Position numbers and translations under genes: made by a program. A stretch of DNA of 64,000 nt, from positions 660,190 to 724,189 of the forward strand of contig NZ_FTPQ01000002.1 in the NCBI RefSeq assembly GCF_900156435.1, read 5' to 3'. The notes beneath the pieces were generated by a model. That model worked only from the letters and a program-made list of their open reading frames with translations. It made no database searches and had not been told where the DNA came from. Within the stretch, counting starts at the first letter, position 1. Each line of letters starts with the position of its first letter. Below, piece after piece: positions 9,121 to 16,993 of the stretch. Source of the stretch: Microbacterium sp. RU1D (lineage in GTDB: Bacteria > Actinomycetota > Actinomycetes > Actinomycetales > Microbacteriaceae).

Positions 9121-9155
9121 CGAAGGGTCCCGGACTCTGGTTCGGGGCCCTTTCG
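9121..9155. terminator. Hairpin between DJ-1 and DNA glycosylase genes
   Basis: CGAAGGGTCCCG pairs with CGGGGCCCTTTCG around a short loop, with one bulge. It sits between converging genes and can serve both. Confidence 0.6.
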
Positions 9156-9171
9156 CGTGCCCGAATCGCGA

Positions 9172-10005
9172 TCAGCCGCCCTGGCACGACGGGCACCACT
9201 GGCCGCCGCCCTTGGTCCCCGGGACGTCCTCGATCACGCCGCCGCAGCCGGGACACGGCTCGCCGGTGCGTCCGTGCACCTGCATCGCGGCGACCTTCGC
9301 GGCCTTCTGCTCGGCGATCGGCACGCCCCGCCGCGCGGCCACGGCCGCCGAGAGAGTGTCGTGCAGCGCCGCGAACAGCCGCGACACCTCGTCCGAGCTC
9401 AGCGACGACGCGTGAGCGACCGGTGCGAGTCGCGCCGCGAAGAGGATCTCGTCGGAGTACGCATTGCCGATCCCGGCCAGCGTCTCCTGCTCCTGCAGCA
9501 GGGCCTTGAGCTGCTTGCGTCGCCCGCCGAGCGCCTTCTGCAACATCTCGCGCGAGAAGGCGGGGTCGATGGCATCCGGGCCCAGCTTGGCGACCGCCGG
9601 GACCTCGGCCGGGTCGTCGACGAGGTGCAGCTGCGCCGAGAGCCAGTCGCCGGCGTCGGTGATGCCCAGCACGCCGTTGTCGAAGACCACGCGCGCGATC
9701 ACGGCGGCGACCGGGGATGCCGCGGGTTCGGCGGCCTGCTCCCCCGGGTCTGCGTCGTCGTCGGTCCACGTCGCCCACCCCGCCCGGCCGAAGCCGAGCG
9801 AGAGATGCACGCCGTCCAGGTCGAGGTCGATGTGCTTGCCGTAGCGGACCACCGCGGTCACCCGGCGACCCACCAGCTGGTCGAGGGGGCGGGCGCGTGT
9901 CTTCCACGCCCGCCCCTCGACGAGCTCGGTGCCGACGACCTCGTGACCGATCAGGCGCTCGCGCAGGAACAGCGCAAGCGCCTCGACCTCCGGGGCTTCG
10001 GGCAT
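9172..10005 (-). CDS. Fpg/Nei family DNA glycosylase
   Basis: A 277-aa base-excision repair glycosylase/AP lyase. It begins MPEAPEVEAL: after Met removal the catalytic Pro and Glu of the Fpg/Nei family are at the N-terminus. RYGKHIDLDL supplies the conserved lysine, H2TH-domain sequence follows mid-protein (KALLQEQETLAGIGNAYSD), and the C-terminus ends in a zinc finger with CPGC and CPSC. In place of the Fpg LGMSG segment it reads SLGFGRAGW, so it belongs to an actinobacterial Fpg/Nei subgroup and substrate preference (8-oxoG versus oxidised pyrimidines) is uncertain. The gene follows the flotillin gene on the same strand with a 13-nt gap. Confidence 0.92.
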   Translation of the reverse strand: MPEAPEVEALALFLRERLIGHEVVGTELVEGRAWKTRARPLDQLVGRRVTAVVRYGKHIDLDLDGVHLSLGFGRAGWATWTDDDADPGEQAAEPAASPVAAVIARVVFDNGVLGITDAGDWLSAQLHLVDDPAEVPAVAKLGPDAIDPAFSREMLQKALGGRRKQLKALLQEQETLAGIGNAYSDEILFAARLAPVAHASSLSSDEVSRLFAALHDTLSAAVAARRGVPIAEQKAAKVAAMQVHGRTGEPCPGCGGVIEDVPGTKGGGQWCPSCQGG

Positions 10006-10018
10006 CGGCGGATACCGC

Positions 10019-11437
10019 TCAGGCCCCGGGCTCCGACGCCGTGGGCGTCGCGGCGGAACCGGCGGGTGCCGGGGATGACGACGTGTCGGCGTCCGGACGA
10101 CGCACCGACTCGGCGAACGCGTCGGCCACGGCGCGTCCCTGGATGATCTGCGTCAGGTCGATGCCGGTCGCCGCCTTCACCGCCTCGAACGACGAGCGCA
10201 GGCCCGTCGCCGACTCGGTCGCGAGGTGTCCGCTCGCGCCCTCCCCGCCGAGCACCGTGACGTTGCCGACGCGGTCGTAGCCCTTGGCGAACTCGGCCAT
10301 CATCGGCACGAGAGCCTCGAGCGCACGCTGGGCGAGCAGAGCTTCCTGGTTGTGCGACAGCGCCTCGGCCTCGGCGCGGATGGCCTCGGCGCGGGCCTCA
10401 CCGGCCAGGCGCACGGCCTGTGCGTCGGCTTCGGCGCGCACGCGCACGGCGGAGGCCTCCTGCTCGGCGATCTGGGCGCGCGCCTCGGCCGCCTTGATCT
10501 GCGCGTACGCCTCGGCGTCCGCATCCTTCTGGCGCTGGTACAGGTCGGCGTCAGCGACGCGCGAGACCTCGGACTCCAGGCGGGCCTGCGTGTTCTGCGC
10601 CTCCTGCTGCAGAACGGCCTGACGACGCTCGGCGCGGGTCAGGGCCTCGGCCTGCTCGGCTTCGGCGTTGGCACGGCCGACCTCGGCCTTGGCCGCGGCG
10701 CTGTTCTTGTCGAGCTTCGTCTGCTCGATGAGGTTCGCCTCGTCGGTGGCGATCTGGCGCGCGCGGATCTCGCGCACCGCGTTGATGCGGGCGACCTCCG
10801 CCTCGCGCTTGACGCGCTCGACCTCGGTCGCGCCCAAGGCCGCGATGTAGCCGTTGCCGTCGGTGACGCCCTGGATCTGGAACGAGTCGAGGATGAGACC
10901 CTGCGACGACAGGTCGCCCTTGATCCCCTCGGCGATCTGATCGGACAAGCGCTGCCGGTCGCGCATGAGCTCTTCGACGGTCAGCGTCGCGACCACGCCG
11001 CGCAACGCACCCTCGAGCTGCTCGGTCGTGAACTGCTCGATGGCCTTATCCTGCGAGGCGAAGCGCTCGGCCGCGCGGCGCACCGACTCGGGGTCGGACC
11101 CGATCTTCACCAGGGCCACACCGCTGACGTTCACGGTGACGCCGTTGGACGACTGGGCGGTCGGCTCCATCTTGATCTGACGGGCGCGCAGCGAGATCAT
11201 CTCGCCGCGCTGGGTGAGCGGGTTGACGATCGCGCCGCCACCGGTGATGACGGTGATGCGGGAAGACCCGCCGTCCGCGCCCTTCTGACGCTTACCGACG
11301 ATCACCAGAGCTTCGTCGGCCTTGGCGACCCGGTACCAGCCGCGGATCAGCCCCGCGATGATAAGGAAGACGACGATGACGACGACGAGTGCGATGACCA
11401 CGACGATGCCGATCGCCCCCAGAGCAGCAAATTCCAT
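10019..11437 (-). CDS. Flotillin-like SPFH domain protein
   Basis: A 472-aa membrane-anchored scaffold protein. One N-terminal helix (about 8-30, rich in V/I/L) is followed by an SPFH/band-7 domain (about 40-230). A long Ala/Glu/Arg-rich coiled coil (about 230-400) has repeated EAxA-type heptads, and the C-terminal tail is low-complexity. This is the flotillin/YuaG architecture associated with membrane microdomains. ATG 11437 has AGGAGAA 5-6 nt upstream. It appears to head a two-gene unit with the downstream glycosylase, but no functional link is known. Confidence 0.92.
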   Translation of the reverse strand: MEFAALGAIGIVVVIALVVVIVVFLIIAGLIRGWYRVAKADEALVIVGKRQKGADGGSSRITVITGGGAIVNPLTQRGEMISLRARQIKMEPTAQSSNGVTVNVSGVALVKIGSDPESVRRAAERFASQDKAIEQFTTEQLEGALRGVVATLTVEELMRDRQRLSDQIAEGIKGDLSSQGLILDSFQIQGVTDGNGYIAALGATEVERVKREAEVARINAVREIRARQIATDEANLIEQTKLDKNSAAAKAEVGRANAEAEQAEALTRAERRQAVLQQEAQNTQARLESEVSRVADADLYQRQKDADAEAYAQIKAAEARAQIAEQEASAVRVRAEADAQAVRLAGEARAEAIRAEAEALSHNQEALLAQRALEALVPMMAEFAKGYDRVGNVTVLGGEGASGHLATESATGLRSSFEAVKAATGIDLTQIIQGRAVADAFAESVRRPDADTSSSPAPAGSAATPTASEPGA

Positions 11438-11613
11438 GGTTCTCCTTCGACAGGCACCGCCGAGGACGGCGGCGCGGGGGAATTCCCTCCAACCTATCCG
11501 GGGTCCCGCGGGCGCTGTCCAGCCCCGCAGCGCACGATCGGCGTCCCCGACGGGCTGGGGAGGAGCGTACCGTTGAGGGTGAGGCGGCCCGAACCGCCGA
11601 AGAAGGGTCCCCC

Positions 11614-12024
11614 ATGAAGATCGTTTCGTCGCAGGACTGGCGGGATGCCATCCGCTTCGACGCCCCCGTCCTCGTCGCCGACGTCGTACCGGGCGAAGCC
11701 ACCCGTTGCGTCGCGTGCGGCACCGACGGCCCGCTGTACGAGCGCACCGAGCTGTGGGCGGTCAAGCACCGCCACCCGAAGCACCACGGCGGATTCGTCC
11801 GCTTCTACTGCGAGGCCCACAAGCCGGCCGCCCCGCCCCCGCCGCCCGCCCCGACCATCGAGATGCGTCGCGCGCGCGCCGCGGCTCCCAAGGCCGAGCG
11901 GCGCAGCACGACCCCGAAGCCCACGCCGATCACGGACCGGCCGACGCGGGCGATGTGCCCCGACTGCTTCGTCGAGGTCTCGGCCGGCGGCGACTGCGGC
12001 ATGTGCGGAGCGCAGGTCGTCTGA
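11614..12024 (+). CDS. Small protein with two zinc-ribbon-like CxxC pairs, unknown function
   Basis: A 136-aa soluble protein. Residues 1-70 contain CVAC and then a CEAH group. A proline-rich linker (PPPPPAP) and a basic stretch follow, and the C-terminus holds CPDC and CGMC, spaced like a zinc ribbon. The motifs suggest structural zinc and perhaps nucleic-acid or protein binding, but no named family is recognised. The upstream region has GAAGAAGGGTCCCCC before ATG 11614. A strong terminator follows directly. Divergent from the flotillin gene. Confidence 0.8.
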   Translation: MKIVSSQDWRDAIRFDAPVLVADVVPGEATRCVACGTDGPLYERTELWAVKHRHPKHHGGFVRFYCEAHKPAAPPPPPAPTIEMRRARAAAPKAERRSTTPKPTPITDRPTRAMCPDCFVEVSAGGDCGMCGAQVV

Positions 12025-12038
12025 CCCACCGTCCCCAC

Positions 12039-12074
12039 GAAGAACCGCCCCGGATCACTCCGGGGCGGTTCTTC
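12039..12074. terminator. Strong bidirectional terminator
   Basis: Perfect 15-bp stem (12039-12053 with 12060-12074) around the 6-nt loop ATCACT, with the right arm ending GGTTCTTC. It lies between converging genes. Confidence 0.9.
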
Positions 12075-12087
12075 CGTTGCCGGAGTC

Positions 12088-13056
12088 TCAGCGGGCCGAG
12101 ATCGTCCAGCCGGCCTCGTGCGAGGCCCCGGGGTCGAGCGAGACGACACCCGTGGCGAAGTCGTAGGCGTCGTCGTTGAAGGCGTCGGGCGCGCAGGTCA
12201 TGGGTTCGACCGCGAGTCCGGCCCGATGTCCGGGCGTCCCGGGCCCGGCGGGCAGGTCGGCGGTGTGGATCTGCACCCACGAGCAGTCCGCAGCCCAGCT
12301 CATCGCGACCCCCGTACCCGAGGGATCGGTGACCGTCACGGTGGCGCGGCCGTCGGCATCCCGGATCAATCCGGTGTAGGCGTGGTCGATCTCGACCGCA
12401 CCGAGCACGCGCTCCTGGCGGTAGTCGAAGCGTTCGGCGTCGACCTCGACGGATGCCAGGGCGACAGGTGCGAGCCGGTCGGGCGTGACCTCCAGCACGG
12501 TGTCGGCCGGAAGCGAGAGCGTCCACTCGTCGAGCGACGCCGGACCCGCGACGAGGTACGGGTGCGGGCCGGTCCCCCACGGCGCCGGGGTGTCGGAGAG
12601 GTTGGTCGCCCGGACGGTCTGCGTCAGACCGTCCGCGCCTAGGCGGAACGTGGTCGACACCACGAGCCACCACGGGTATCCGGCCTGAGCGTTCACCGTC
12701 GCGGTGAGGGTGACGGCGTCGTCGGAGGCGTCGAGCACGTTCCAGTCGACCCACGACAGCAGCCCGTGCAGGGCGTGGCCGCGGTTCGGCTCGGTGAGCG
12801 GCAGCTGGTGCTCCTCGCCGTCGAAACGATGGATGCCGTCCACCACGCGGTTCGGCCACGGCGCGAGCGTCGTGCCGCGGTAGGCGGGACGCAGTTCGTC
12901 GGCCTCGAAGGGGACGACGAGGTCGCGGCCGTGGAAGGTGAGCGAGCGGAGGGACGCGCCGACACTGGCGATCGCGGCTTCGTAGCCGTGGGCGCGCAGG
13001 ACGACGGGGGTGCCCGAGACCAGCGTGGGGGTCTCGGTGGGAACGGCAGCGGTCAT
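12088..13056 (-). CDS. galM: Aldose 1-epimerase family protein
   Basis: A 322-aa galactose mutarotase-like enzyme interconverting alpha and beta anomers of aldoses. Family features are NRGHALHGLL (substrate-contacting histidine), WGTGPHPYLV (second histidine) and the C-terminal LAVEPMTCAPDAF, whose glutamate is the expected catalytic base. Start ATG 13056 is chosen because a GATAAT -10 box lies 6 nt upstream and the longer in-frame extension is unlike the family. Could also be a closely related YihR/YeaD-type epimerase, so the symbol is tentative. Confidence 0.88.
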   Translation of the reverse strand: MTAAVPTETPTLVSGTPVVLRAHGYEAAIASVGASLRSLTFHGRDLVVPFEADELRPAYRGTTLAPWPNRVVDGIHRFDGEEHQLPLTEPNRGHALHGLLSWVDWNVLDASDDAVTLTATVNAQAGYPWWLVVSTTFRLGADGLTQTVRATNLSDTPAPWGTGPHPYLVAGPASLDEWTLSLPADTVLEVTPDRLAPVALASVEVDAERFDYRQERVLGAVEIDHAYTGLIRDADGRATVTVTDPSGTGVAMSWAADCSWVQIHTADLPAGPGTPGHRAGLAVEPMTCAPDAFNDDAYDFATGVVSLDPGASHEAGWTISAR

Positions 13057-13062
13057 TCCGCC

Positions 13063-13068
13063 ATTATC
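13063..13068 (-). promoter_or_regulatory. -10 box (GATAAT) of the epimerase gene
   Basis: GATAAT on the minus strand is 6 nt before ATG 13056, consistent with a leaderless mRNA. Confidence 0.5.
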
Positions 13069-13110
13069 GCGAACGCGGGCGCCCGCCCCCGGCATCCGTG
13101 TCGCAAACGA

Positions 13111-13143
13111 CGAATGCCCCGACCGCGAGGATCGGGGCATTCG
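13111..13143 (-). terminator. Terminator of csbD
   Basis: Perfect 12-bp stem (13111-13122 with 13132-13143) around a 9-nt loop, 11 nt past the csbD stop. Confidence 0.85.
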
Positions 13144-13154
13144 GGGAGGGCGAC

Positions 13155-13325
13155 TTACTTGAAGGCGTCCTTGACGTTCTCGCCGGCCTGCTTGGCGTGG
13201 GCCTTGGTCTGGTCCGCGTGGCCCTCGGCTTCGAGGCGCTCGTTGTCGGTGGCCTTGCCCGTGGCTTCCTTCGCCTTGCCCGCGATGTTCTCAGCGGCGT
13301 TCTTGATCTTGTCGTCGAGTCCCAT
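13155..13325 (-). CDS. CsbD family stress protein
   Basis: A 56-aa hydrophilic Ala/Lys/Glu-rich protein: MGLDDKIKNAAENIAGKAKE opens it and NVKDAFK ends it. The pattern is typical of CsbD, a family linked to general stress responses whose biochemical role is unknown. ATG 13325 is preceded by GGGAGGTGCCGAC, a strong ribosome binding site, which excludes the longer in-frame reading from 13373. Stands alone with its own terminator. Confidence 0.93.
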   Translation of the reverse strand: MGLDDKIKNAAENIAGKAKEATGKATDNERLEAEGHADQTKAHAKQAGENVKDAFK

Positions 13326-13442
13326 GTCGGCACCTCCCGTATAGGTTTCCGGGTATCTCCCGATGTGCATCAACGCTAGATCCGCCGTCGCAGCAGGCCG
13401 GGGGGCTTGAAATTCATGTGCGCGTGAGGCATGTCGACGGGT

Positions 13443-13448
13443 TAGGTT
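13443..13448 (+). promoter_or_regulatory. -10 box (TAGGTT) upstream of the D,D-carboxypeptidase uORF
   Basis: TAGGTT followed by CGAAGA and then ATG 13455. The spacing implies a leaderless transcript beginning with the uORF. Confidence 0.5.
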
Positions 13449-13454
13449 CGAAGA

Positions 13455-13502
13455 ATGCGCCGGGGGGAAGCATCATTCGCGACGGTCGGTCACACCTCGT
13501 GA
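13455..13502 (+). CDS. Leaderless 15-codon uORF coupled to the D,D-carboxypeptidase gene
   Basis: MRRGEASFATVGHTS then TGA. The ATG lies 6 nt after a TAGGTT -10 box. The TGA (13500-13502) overlaps the GTG start of the next gene (GTGA, 13499-13502), so ribosomes finishing the uORF are placed on that start, which has no good ribosome binding site of its own. The peptide has no run of one amino acid that would suggest attenuation. It most likely serves translational coupling, but whether it is translated is inference. Confidence 0.4.
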   Translation: MRRGEASFATVGHTS

Positions 13503-14815
13503 CCGCGCCCGACACGCTCGCCGATTTCTCGAGCCTGCTGGAAGACGCGCCGCGCGAGCCGGCGCCCCCGGGCCGCGGCGGGCGCATCGCGCTGATCGTC
13601 TTCCTGGTGATTCTGCTGGCCACCCTCGGCGGCGGCGGCGGGTACGTCTGGTGGGCCTCGGCGGCGGCCCTCCCCGCCCCGACCGTCACCTCGAAGGCGC
13701 CCTCCGTGAGCCCCGGGGCCGTGGCATCCCTCGTCCTGCCCTCCTCGGGCTCCGCGCGTCTCGCCGTCGAGGGCGGTGAGCAGTTCCTGGGGCCGGACGC
13801 GGCCGGGGTGTTCGCCTCGTCGGGCGGCGACGACGCACGGCCCATCGCCAGCATCGCCAAGCTCGTGACGGCGTTGGTTGTGCTCGATGCGCACCCCCTG
13901 AGTGATGCCTCCGATCCCGGGCCCACCATCGCCTTCACCGAGGCAGACACCGACCTGTACGACCGCTTCTACGTGCAGGGCGTCACGATCGCGGCGATGC
14001 CCGACGGTACGCGCATGCCGCTGCACGACGCCCTGGCCACGATGTTGCTGCCTTCGGCCAGCAACTACGCGGTCGCGATCGCCCGCTGGGGGTTCGGGTC
14101 GGAGGGCGCCTACGTCGACGCGGCCCGGTCGTGGTTGAGCCGCAACGGCCTGAACGACACGCGCATCGTGGATGCCACCGGCATCGACGCGCGCAACACC
14201 TCCACACCCGACGACCTCGTCGCCCTCGGCCGCATCGCGGCGGCGAACCCGGCGATCGCCGCGATCACGGCGACGCGCTCGATCAGCGTGACCGGCGCGG
14301 GGACCGTGACCAACACGAACGACCTCCTCGGCACGCTCGGCGTGAACGGGCTGAAGACCGGGAATCTCGGCGACGGCACTTTCAACCTACTGTTCACGGC
14401 GTCCCTCGACGTCGGCATCGGCAGCCCGCTGAAGATCACGGGTGTGCGCCTCGGAGGCGCCACCCACGACAGCACCGACGCCGATGTGGCGCGTCTGCTG
14501 CAGAGCGTCAGCGACGGTTTCCACGATGTGACGGTCGGCTCGCTGGGCGCCACCATCGGCACGATCACGACACCGTGGGGGTCGAACGCCTCCCTCGTGC
14601 TCGCCAGGAACGCCGAGCTGCGGACATGGTCGGACACCCCGGTGACCGTGACCCTCGACACCGTCTCCCCGCGCACCTACGCCGACGGCGAGAGGGTCGG
14701 GACGGTCACCTGGACGGCCGGACCGCAATCGACCTCGGCCGACGTGAAGATCTCCGGCGCCATCGAAGAGCCCACGCTGCTGTGGCGCCTGACCCATCCG
14801 GGCGAGCTGGGCTGA
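13499..14815 (+). CDS. D-alanyl-D-alanine carboxypeptidase family protein (penicillin-binding, S11-like)
   Basis: A 438-aa cell-envelope serine peptidase that trims D-Ala from peptidoglycan stem peptides. A cytoplasmic N-terminus precedes one membrane helix (about 30-50), then the extracytoplasmic catalytic domain. The three penicillin-recognition motifs are present: SIAK (S118/K121), SASN and KTGN. A C-terminal beta-rich domain follows. I start at GTG 13499, in a 4-nt overlap with a leaderless uORF. An in-frame GTG at 13418 would add 27 residues that look non-coding. Confidence 0.88.
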   Translation: MTAPDTLADFSSLLEDAPREPAPPGRGGRIALIVFLVILLATLGGGGGYVWWASAAALPAPTVTSKAPSVSPGAVASLVLPSSGSARLAVEGGEQFLGPDAAGVFASSGGDDARPIASIAKLVTALVVLDAHPLSDASDPGPTIAFTEADTDLYDRFYVQGVTIAAMPDGTRMPLHDALATMLLPSASNYAVAIARWGFGSEGAYVDAARSWLSRNGLNDTRIVDATGIDARNTSTPDDLVALGRIAAANPAIAAITATRSISVTGAGTVTNTNDLLGTLGVNGLKTGNLGDGTFNLLFTASLDVGIGSPLKITGVRLGGATHDSTDADVARLLQSVSDGFHDVTVGSLGATIGTITTPWGSNASLVLARNAELRTWSDTPVTVTLDTVSPRTYADGERVGTVTWTAGPQSTSADVKISGAIEEPTLLWRLTHPGELG

Positions 14816-14848
14816 CGTCGGGGGCGCCGCGACTTCGGCCGTGGAGCT

Positions 14849-15544
14849 TCAGACCGCAGGCAGGTCCGCGTGCGCGATCACGGCCTCGCCGGTGTCGCGC
14901 AGCTCCATGCGCACGGCATCCCCCCGGAGAACGGCCGCGTTCAGACGGCAGACGATCGGCACCTCGGAGCCCAGCACCTCGCCCGCCGAGAACTCCGCAC
15001 CGTTGACCCCGACGAAGACCAGCTCGTAGGTCGCTCCCGCATCGAGCCCCGTCGCTTGGAGGTAGGCCTCCGTGCCCCACGTGTGCGCGACGACCTCGGC
15101 CGAGACGTCCACGCCGTCGCGATCGTCGCTCACCGCGACGCGCTCGAGGGCGCCGAGGGTGCCAGGCGGGCCCGACGGCGCCGAGGAGTCGGAGAGTCCC
15201 GCGCCGTTGGCGCCGAGCACGACGCCCCCTACCAGGCATGCGGCCGCGGCCACCGGTGTCACCCATCGGCGCTCTCGCTTCCGCGGCGACACAGGAGGCA
15301 CCGGAACCGGGGCCCCCAGGGAGGACTCGATCCGAGCGAACAGGTCTCCGTCATCGCGCGGCACGACCCACCCGACGTCGCCCTGACGCAGCCGCCCGGC
15401 GATGCCGTCGAGTGCGGCGTACTCCTCGGCACGGGCCGGATCGGAGCGACGCAGGTCGTCGAACTCCGCCTTTTCCGCCGCGGTCAGCTCTCCCGCCAGC
15501 GCGGCGGCGGCCAGTTCGGCCCAGCGATCATCAGGAGTGCGCAT
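14849..15544 (-). CDS. Anti-sigma factor, RskA-like
   Basis: A 231-aa membrane protein. The cytoplasmic N-terminal domain (1-90) lacks the HxxxCxxC zinc motif. One membrane helix (about 98-118, VTPVAAAACLVGGVVLG) is followed by an extracytoplasmic RskA domain of about 110 residues. ATG 15544 lies inside the end of the sigma gene (14-nt overlap), so both are made together. By analogy with mycobacterial RskA, it should sequester the sigma factor until regulated proteolysis. The signal is unknown. Confidence 0.9.
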   Translation of the reverse strand: MRTPDDRWAELAAAALAGELTAAEKAEFDDLRRSDPARAEEYAALDGIAGRLRQGDVGWVVPRDDGDLFARIESSLGAPVPVPPVSPRKRERRWVTPVAAAACLVGGVVLGANGAGLSDSSAPSGPPGTLGALERVAVSDDRDGVDVSAEVVAHTWGTEAYLQATGLDAGATYELVFVGVNGAEFSAGEVLGSEVPIVCRLNAAVLRGDAVRMELRDTGEAVIAHADLPAV

Positions 15545-16061
15545 CGGTCTCCTCCATCTCCTCGAGGTGCGTGCGAAGGGCGCGGAGCCCGTGGAACGTG
15601 CGTGTGCGCCACGTCGTGACGGGGACGCCCGTGGCATCCGCGAGCTCCTGATACGACCGACCGTGCAGGTGAATTGCCACGACCGCGGTGCGATGCGCCT
15701 CGCTGAGCACCGACAGCGCCTCGAGCATGCGCAGGCGATCGAGCGGGTCGATCGCCTCCGCTGCCCGGCTCTCAAGCTCTCCCTGGTCACCGATCACCGG
15801 CAGGCGCGCCCGAGCGCGGAGGGCGTCGACGATCACGTTGCGCGCGATCGAGAACAGCCACGTTCGCTCGGATGCGGCCCGCGCGTCGAAACGGTCGCGC
15901 GCCCGCCACGCGCGCAGGAACGTCTCCTGCACGCAGTCCTCGGCCAACGGCCGGTCGCGTAAGGCGTTCACCGCGAACCCCAGCAGGGCATGGCCGTTGT
16001 CGTCGAACGCGCGGCGCAGGTCGAATGCCGGGCGTGTGCTCGATCGTCGAGAAGCGCGCAT
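15531..16061 (-). CDS. ECF (group 4) RNA polymerase sigma factor
   Basis: A 176-aa ECF sigma factor. Region 2 includes LAEDCVQETFLRAWRAR, and TWLFSIARNVIVDALR is region 2.4. Region 4 has LSEAHRTAVVAIHLHGRSYQ and a helix-turn-helix near the C-terminus. ATG 16061 has AGGGGGAG 6 nt upstream. An in-frame GTG at 16103 is possible. It overlaps the RskA-like anti-sigma gene, and its promoter region carries the same GTGAAC-N17-CGTACTCCC element as the divergent CHRD/sortase operon, which strongly suggests autoregulation and control of that operon. SigK-type classification is only suggested by the RskA partner. Confidence 0.93.
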   Translation of the reverse strand: MRASRRSSTRPAFDLRRAFDDNGHALLGFAVNALRDRPLAEDCVQETFLRAWRARDRFDARAASERTWLFSIARNVIVDALRARARLPVIGDQGELESRAAEAIDPLDRLRMLEALSVLSEAHRTAVVAIHLHGRSYQELADATGVPVTTWRTRTFHGLRALRTHLEEMEETDAHS

Positions 16062-16152
16062 CCGCAACTCCCCCTCGCGTCCCGTGTAGTCGGACTCCGT
16101 CACCCGTGTCGTCCTCTCCGAGGGTAACCGTCGCCCGCCGACGTCCTCGTGA

Positions 16153-16184
16153 GGGAGTACGCCCGTGGCGGTCCCGGCGTTCAC
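16153..16184 (-). promoter_or_regulatory. ECF-type promoter of the sigma/anti-sigma operon
   Basis: Read on the minus strand: -35 GTGAAC (16184-16179), 17-nt spacer, then CGTACTCCC (16161-16153) containing the ECF-like -10 CGTA. An identical element with identical spacing faces the other way at 16210-16241. Confidence 0.75.
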
Positions 16185-16209
16185 GTGCGGGAAGAAATTT
16201 CCGGATGCC

Positions 16210-16241
16210 GTGAACGCGCGGCCCCCGGTGGTCGTACTCCC
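16210..16241 (+). promoter_or_regulatory. ECF-type promoter of the CHRD/sortase operon
   Basis: -35 GTGAAC (16210-16215), 17-nt spacer, CGTACTCCC (16233-16241). Predicted transcription start is roughly 35-40 nt before ATG 16283. Mirrors the sigma gene promoter exactly in sequence and spacing. Confidence 0.75.
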
Positions 16242-16282
16242 CCGCAACCGGACACTCCGCGTCCCGATCGAAAGGCACGACG

Positions 16283-16993
16283 ATGACGAAGAAGACGTAC
16301 GCCCGCCCACTCACGATCGGCGCCCTGGCCGGCGTCGCCCTCCTGGCCGTCGGCGTCCCGGCGCACGCCGAGACCGAGGTCGCCGAACCCGCCGAGTTCA
16401 CGAGCGCGTTCACGGTCATGGCCACCCCCGACCAGGTGATCAACAACGACGGCGTCGCCGCCCCCGGCGAGGAGGGCGCCACCGGCACATTCACGTTCCG
16501 CATCAATTCCGACCTCGACATCATCTGCTACGACATCCGCCTCGAGGGCGTCACCGGCGACTACCAGAGCCCCGCAAAGACCGCCACGCACATCCACGAA
16601 GCGGCCGTGGGCGAGCCCGGACCGCCTCGGATCGCCTTCCCGAACCCGACCCCCGTGGGCGACGGACCCCGCACCTCCTCGGGGTGCCTGCAGGGCCCCT
16701 TCACCACGGGCGTGGTCGCCAACGGCGCCGACACCGGCGAGGGCTTCACCCTGAAGCAGATCGAGGCCGACCCCGCCGGCTTCACCGGCGACTCGCACAC
16801 CGTCGACTTCGCGGCCGGCGTCGTCCGCGGGCAGCTGTCCGCAATCCCCGTCGGTGGCGTCGACACCGGCGCCGGTGGTTCCGCCACGGCGGATGCCGGC
16901 GGGTGGGGTCTCGCCGCGGCTGCGGGCGGTCTCGGAGTCGTGGCCGCGGGTGCACTCGCGCTACGCCGCCGTCACGCGTCGTCGGCGAAGTGA
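16283..16993 (+). CDS. CHRD-domain secreted surface protein with C-terminal sorting region
   Basis: A 236-aa exported protein. The signal peptide ends near residue 29 (VGVPAHA-ET). A CHRD domain spans about 40-195 (ATHIHEAAVGEPG is characteristic). The C-terminus has PVGGVDTGAGG, a hydrophobic stretch and RRRHASSAK, the layout of a cell-wall sorting signal without canonical LPXTG. The next gene, overlapping by 4 nt, is a sortase, so this protein is its likely substrate. Expression probably depends on the divergent ECF sigma factor. CHRD domains occur in chordin and in bacterial surface proteins with no established biochemical role. Confidence 0.9.
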   Translation: MTKKTYARPLTIGALAGVALLAVGVPAHAETEVAEPAEFTSAFTVMATPDQVINNDGVAAPGEEGATGTFTFRINSDLDIICYDIRLEGVTGDYQSPAKTATHIHEAAVGEPGPPRIAFPNPTPVGDGPRTSSGCLQGPFTTGVVANGADTGEGFTLKQIEADPAGFTGDSHTVDFAAGVVRGQLSAIPVGGVDTGAGGSATADAGGWGLAAAAGGLGVVAAGALALRRRHASSAK

